Source: a virus
Length of the DNA: 30,646 bases
Virus record (IMG/VR): IMGVR_UViG_3300037076_000041
Location: 1 to 30,646 of that record
Strand: one strand, 5' to 3'
Below the pieces are notes generated by a model that worked only from the letters and a program-made list of their open reading frames with translations, was not told the origin of the DNA and did no database searches. This document shows, one piece after another, positions 27,755 to 30,646 of this stretch. Numbering within the stretch: position 1 is the stretch's first letter; the number at the start of each line of letters is the position of its first letter. A program made the translations under genes and the position numbers.

Positions 27755-28648
27755 ATGCTGACACGCCAAATGCGTAAGCGCGGCGCTACGGTCATGGTCG
27801 AGGCCCACGGCGAACTGCTGTTCGCTCCGGGGACCGAACTGGCCACGTGGAAGGATCGGTTCTCGAACCGCATGACCGCTGCCGTAGTCGCGTTCGCCCC
27901 AACGCACGGGGACACGGGAGCACGGGGATACCGTCCGCATCCGGGGCCGCACCTGAAAGAGACCATCACCTCGAAGACGAGTACCCGAATCACGGCGGGT
28001 GGCGGTAGCTACTACATCGCCACGGGGTCGAGGTCCAACTACGCGCTGTATCCGGACCAGGGAACCGGTGTGTACGCGGGTCACAGTCCGTTCCTTGTTA
28101 AGGTGCTGCCGCCTATGGAGTTCGGCCAGCCCTCGCTGTATGAGCGCAACGCACCGTGGATCAAGCCCAACAAGCAGATCGTCGTCCAAGGACAGCGAGC
28201 AAAGCATTACTTCGACCGGGGTCTGACGAAGGCTTTCCAGAGCATGATCCATCGATCCTGGGTCCTTCCGGGCGAGGGAGTCAGCGGCATGAAGGATGCC
28301 CTGACCGCGTTTCCAGAAACGCTCGCCGCCGCCGTTGCCGCGAACACCATGGCCGATGCAGCATTCAGTGCACGCCTCACCTTGTGGCGTTCATGGCGCG
28401 AGGCAGCGTACGGCTCCAAGAAACGTAGTGAGCTTGCTACCAGCTTGAACAAAATCAAGAAGGCTGGCCAGAAGCGCGGTGCGAACAATGAGCAGCTCGC
28501 TGGTCACACCGCTCGGCTACAGGCGTGGGCCAACGGCAAGGGGTTCAAGATCAGGAAGGTTGTGGTCCTGAAGACCTGGCAGCACACGTTCGAGGTCGAG
28601 GTCAGACCCGGAGTGTGGCAGGCAAAGCACGGGACGTGGAACCCATAA
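27755..28648 (+). CDS. Neck protein, HK97 gp10-like (probable)
   Basis: A 297-aa protein, ATG 27755. The central part (SNYALYPDQGTGVYAG, SPFLVKVLPPM, then KQIVVQGQRAKHYFDRGLTK-AFQ) matches the pattern of HK97-gp10-type neck proteins: Y-A-x-Y-x-x-x-G-T-x-x-Y-x-G followed by x-V-x-G-Q-x-x-x-x-Y-F. It would be part of the head-tail joint. A C-terminal extension (about 200-297) of basic helices (LWRSWREAAYGSKKRSELAT, NKIKKAGQKRGANNEQLAGH) is unusual. The motif copy at 28309 sits at the junction with it, reading FPET. Confidence 0.65.
   Translation: MLTRQMRKRGATVMVEAHGELLFAPGTELATWKDRFSNRMTAAVVAFAPTHGDTGARGYRPHPGPHLKETITSKTSTRITAGGGSYYIATGSRSNYALYPDQGTGVYAGHSPFLVKVLPPMEFGQPSLYERNAPWIKPNKQIVVQGQRAKHYFDRGLTKAFQSMIHRSWVLPGEGVSGMKDALTAFPETLAAAVAANTMADAAFSARLTLWRSWREAAYGSKKRSELATSLNKIKKAGQKRGANNEQLAGHTARLQAWANGKGFKIRKVVVLKTWQHTFEVEVRPGVWQAKHGTWNP
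28309..28320 (-). promoter_or_regulatory. GTTTCTGGAAAC motif (reverse) inside the neck gene
   Basis: Perfect reverse copy in the sense-strand frame FPET, in the longer palindrome GCGTTTC-CA-GAAACGC. Confidence 0.75.
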
Positions 28649-28654
28649 GAGTCG

Positions 28655-28663
28655 TGGTACCGT
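28655..28663 (+). promoter_or_regulatory. Extended -10 promoter for the tail assembly genes
   Basis: TGG-TACCGT, predicted start near 28670, leading to GAAGGGCAGG before ATG 28700. No motif copy is adjacent. Confidence 0.5.
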
Positions 28664-28699
28664 ATTACCTTAGTAGACCCAGACAGAGAAGGGCAGGAC

Positions 28700-29089
28700 A
28701 TGAAGAGTTTCACCACAGCGATGGAAGACGCCGTCAGCGAGGCGGAGGGCAAGGTTGAGGAGAAGACCACGCCGTTCGAGATCGACGGTCGGGAACTCCG
28801 GGCCTACGCCCCCACAGAGGGCCAACTCGCGTTCATGCTCGCGTCGATGGGTCGCGGCCAGACCACCGATCAGCGGTTCGCGTCCATCGTGAACCTCATG
28901 CTGGAGTCTCTGCGCGAGGGTGACAAGGACTACCTGGAGTCCCGGCTGCTGTCCCGCGACCCCAGGAAGCGACTCCCCATCAAGATGGTCGAGGAGATCT
29001 TCACGTACCTCATGGAGGAGTGGTTCGCCCGCCCTACCCAGCCGCAGTCAGGCTCTGCGCCATCGCCTCAGAGCGATGGGCAGAACTAG
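28700..29089 (+). CDS. Tail assembly chaperone, upstream frame (gpG-like)
   Basis: A 129-aa protein with a good ribosome site. The core (TPFEIDGRELRAYAPTEGQL, AFMLASMGRGQTTDQRFASI, VNLMLESLREGDKDYLESRL, IKMVEEIFTYLMEEWFA) is the typical helical gpG-type chaperone of siphoviruses and precedes the tape measure gene. The protein binds the tape measure and recruits tail tube protein. The C-terminal RPTQPQSGSAPSPQSDGQN tail is disordered. A second frame, overlapping by about 70 nt and displaced by -1, carries the conserved gpT-like extension, so a fraction of ribosomes probably shift. Confidence 0.85.
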   Translation: MKSFTTAMEDAVSEAEGKVEEKTTPFEIDGRELRAYAPTEGQLAFMLASMGRGQTTDQRFASIVNLMLESLREGDKDYLESRLLSRDPRKRLPIKMVEEIFTYLMEEWFARPTQPQSGSAPSPQSDGQN

Positions 29090-29304
29090 ACGCGGCCTAC
29101 TACTCGATCAACCTCGCACGCCAGAAGCCGTACCGGTTCTGCAATCTGGTCTATGCTTGGTGCATTGAACGCGTAGATCCGGAGAAGTTGGACGAGTGGA
29201 AGTTGGACCTGGTGGACTTGCTCCCATGGCAGGACTCCTCCTCTTCCGCAGCCATCGAGTCTGAGTCTGATTCGTTCTTCGCTATGCAGGCGATCAGCGG
29301 TTGA
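29020..29304 (+). CDS. Tail assembly chaperone, downstream -1 frame (gpT-like)
   Basis: This 94-codon frame overlaps the end of the upstream chaperone and lies in the -1 frame. The conserved-looking part starts around ERWAELDAAYYSINL and includes CNLVYAWCIERVDPEKLDEW and KLDLVDLLPW, the usual extension in gpGT fusions. Nominal start is GTG 29020, but it has GGAGGA directly against it and no other start codon suits, so expression as a frameshift fusion is more likely than independent initiation. I see no classic X-XXY-YYZ heptamer in the overlap; CCCTACC at 29032-29038 is only a weak candidate. Confidence 0.65.
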   Translation: MVRPPYPAAVRLCAIASERWAELDAAYYSINLARQKPYRFCNLVYAWCIERVDPEKLDEWKLDLVDLLPWQDSSSSAAIESESDSFFAMQAISG

Positions 29305-29321
29305 GCGGTCGGTCCATGAGG

Positions 29322-29333
29322 GTTTCTGGAAAC
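29322..29333 (+). promoter_or_regulatory. GTTTCTGGAAAC motif before the tape measure gene
   Basis: Perfect copy 17 bp after the chaperone frame ends and 14 bp before the tape measure ATG. Confidence 0.8.
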
Positions 29334-29347
29334 GGTGGTGAGTGGCG

Positions 29348-30646
29348 ATGAATCGCGGAACGCTCGTCGGTCAGGCATACGTCGCCCTCGCCATCGACGG
29401 CTCCAGCATGAACAACGACATCGTCAAAGAGGTCGAGGACGTTGATTGGGACAAGGCCGCCAAGGCTGGCGGGACCACGTACGCCAAGGGCTGGAAGACA
29501 GCCTGGAAGACCGGCATCGAGGACAGCCTAGGAACTGTCGAGTCCGACATGTCCGACTCCCTGAAGCGCATCGAATGGGCCATGCGCAACGATGACAGCA
29601 TCACGCAGGGAATCCAGCACCAACTCTCCGCCGGTTTCAACGACGGCAAGTTGGACAGCCTGATCAAGGTGGTCGGGGAGAAGGCCGGGGTCGGCCTCGG
29701 GTCCGGCATGGATAAGACGCTGAAGCAGTCGGTGCTCAAGTCCCTGGAAGACGCCATGCAGGAGGCTGCTCGGGGCGGCAAGGCTTTCCAACTGACCTCG
29801 ACGACCAATAGTGGTGTCCTCCTCCCGACCGGGATGATGGACTCTCTCGTGGCTAAGGCGCACGCCGCTGTCGAGAAGTACAACAGCGACTGGGATGCCG
29901 CGATCAAGCAGCACGCGTGGCTGGAGACATCGGCGGACAAGGCTGTCTGGGATGTACGCAACGCGACCCTGAAGGCGTACTCGTCGTTCCTCGCTGGCGT
30001 GGACCGCGACCACGGTGCAGCCATCAAGGAGAACGCCCGGATCGAGACGGACGCGGAGAAGGCTCTCCAGACCGTACGCAACGCGACCTTCAAGGCGTAC
30101 ACGAAGTACCTGGCCGACGTGGAGCGCGGCGTCATCGATGTGACCGGAAACGCCATCAAGAGGGTCACTGGCGGTGGAGGGGTAACCTCCCCCAATAAGG
30201 ACACGCTGGAAACCGGACTGAGCGGGACCATCGGTCGGGCGTTCGGCATGGGTGCTCACAACCTCCCCTTCAACCTCGATGCCTGGCTGAACATCTTCGG
30301 TACGGGTGTGGCTAGTGCAGTGCAGGGCGTCGAGTCTCTGGCCGAGAAGTTGGGCGGTGGTTCGGGTGGCGGGCTCGACACGCTCCTGGAGAAGTTGACC
30401 GGAAAGTCCAACCTGTTCAGCACGGCACTGGAGAAGATCGGTACTGGCGGTACCGCTGGTGCTGAAGGGCTCGCCCCCATCCTGTCCTCCGGTCCGGTGG
30501 CCGTCGCTGCCATCTTCGCCGTGATCATGGCGCTCTCCGGAATCGTCTCTGCCCTCTCCTCCGTCATCACTCTGGCTGTGGCGCTGGCGTCCACGCTGGC
30601 CGGTGCCGTAGTCATCGCTGTCCTGGCGGCGGGTGCGGCTCTCGGC
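29348..30646 (+). CDS. Tape measure protein, N-terminal part (runs off window)
   Basis: The frame opens at ATG 29348 and stays open for 433 codons to the right edge. It begins MNRGTLVGQAYVALAIDGSS, a start common in actinobacteriophage tape measure proteins. Long helical segments follow, including an internal repeat of about 35 residues (KAVWDVRNATLKAYSSFLAG against KALQTVRNATFKAYTKYLAD). From about residue 375 the chain is strongly hydrophobic (VAVAAIFAVIMALSGIVSAL, VITLAVALASTLAGAVVIAV), a membrane-active part thought to help DNA cross the cell envelope. It sets the tail length by spanning the tube. Position after the chaperones agrees. Confidence 0.88.
   Translation, partial: MNRGTLVGQAYVALAIDGSSMNNDIVKEVEDVDWDKAAKAGGTTYAKGWKTAWKTGIEDSLGTVESDMSDSLKRIEWAMRNDDSITQGIQHQLSAGFNDGKLDSLIKVVGEKAGVGLGSGMDKTLKQSVLKSLEDAMQEAARGGKAFQLTSTTNSGVLLPTGMMDSLVAKAHAAVEKYNSDWDAAIKQHAWLETSADKAVWDVRNATLKAYSSFLAGVDRDHGAAIKENARIETDAEKALQTVRNATFKAYTKYLADVERGVIDVTGNAIKRVTGGGGVTSPNKDTLETGLSGTIGRAFGMGAHNLPFNLDAWLNIFGTGVASAVQGVESLAEKLGGGSGGGLDTLLEKLTGKSNLFSTALEKIGTGGTAGAEGLAPILSSGPVAVAAIFAVIMALSGIVSALSSVITLAVALASTLAGAVVIAVLAAGAALG

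Overview
The window is part of a tailed double-stranded DNA phage genome with siphovirus-type virion genes. It most likely infects a high-GC actinobacterium, with Streptomyces or a relative as the best guess. The evidence is high GC with C/G-ending codons, frequent GTG starts and ATGA/TGATG stop-start overlaps, and families typical of actinobacteriophages: the capsid maturation protease, the small 47-aa head protein, a CHAP endolysin and Ig-like fibre proteins. Host and phage type are inferences. No integrase, recognisable large repressor, tRNA or CRISPR array is visible.

Layout. Positions 1-2907 are transcribed leftward and hold small genes of unknown function, including two tandem paralogous zinc-ribbon proteins and a 30-aa zinc-finger-like protein. 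This part is rich in short repeats and putative operators. Positions 2908-3285 are the switch to rightward transcription, marked by a duplicated 43-bp promoter repeat. From 3286 all genes run rightward: a fused two-domain glycosyltransferase, a 53-aa ribbon-helix-helix (RHH) protein, a small zinc protein, small and large terminase, a second glycosyltransferase, a DUF1360-like membrane protein, portal, membrane protein, coiled-coil membrane protein, holin, three tail-fibre genes (one with a HEYGH zinc-peptidase motif and many Ig-like repeats), a broken fibre remnant, endolysin, capsid protease, a 47-aa head protein, a virion protein paralogous to one further on, a metallophosphoesterase, major capsid protein, head-tail connector and tail genes, tail assembly chaperones, and the first 433 codons of the tape measure protein.

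The most striking signal is the 12-mer GTTTCTGGAAAC. It occurs 23 times perfectly on either strand (18 forward, 5 reverse), plus one single-base variant; by chance about 0.004 copies are expected. Four copies form a tandem array at 1345-1506. From 4590 onward one copy or pair occurs roughly every 1-2 kb, in intergenic gaps, overlapping candidate promoters, in a terminator loop, and inside genes where it encodes VSGN, FLET or FPET. This resembles a genome-wide repressor or stoperator system, like the one of cluster A mycobacteriophages, but with a different, nearly palindromic word. The 53-aa RHH protein, whose own promoter abuts a copy, is one candidate binder.

Many promoters appear to be extended -10 elements (TGN-TAnnnT). 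Three genes (both glycosyltransferases and the endolysin) start 6-7 nt after such an element and have no Shine-Dalgarno sequence, so they are predicted to be leaderless. Strong hairpin terminators follow the holin, endolysin, major capsid and major-tail-like genes. They divide the late region into modules, most of which begin with a motif-flanked promoter.
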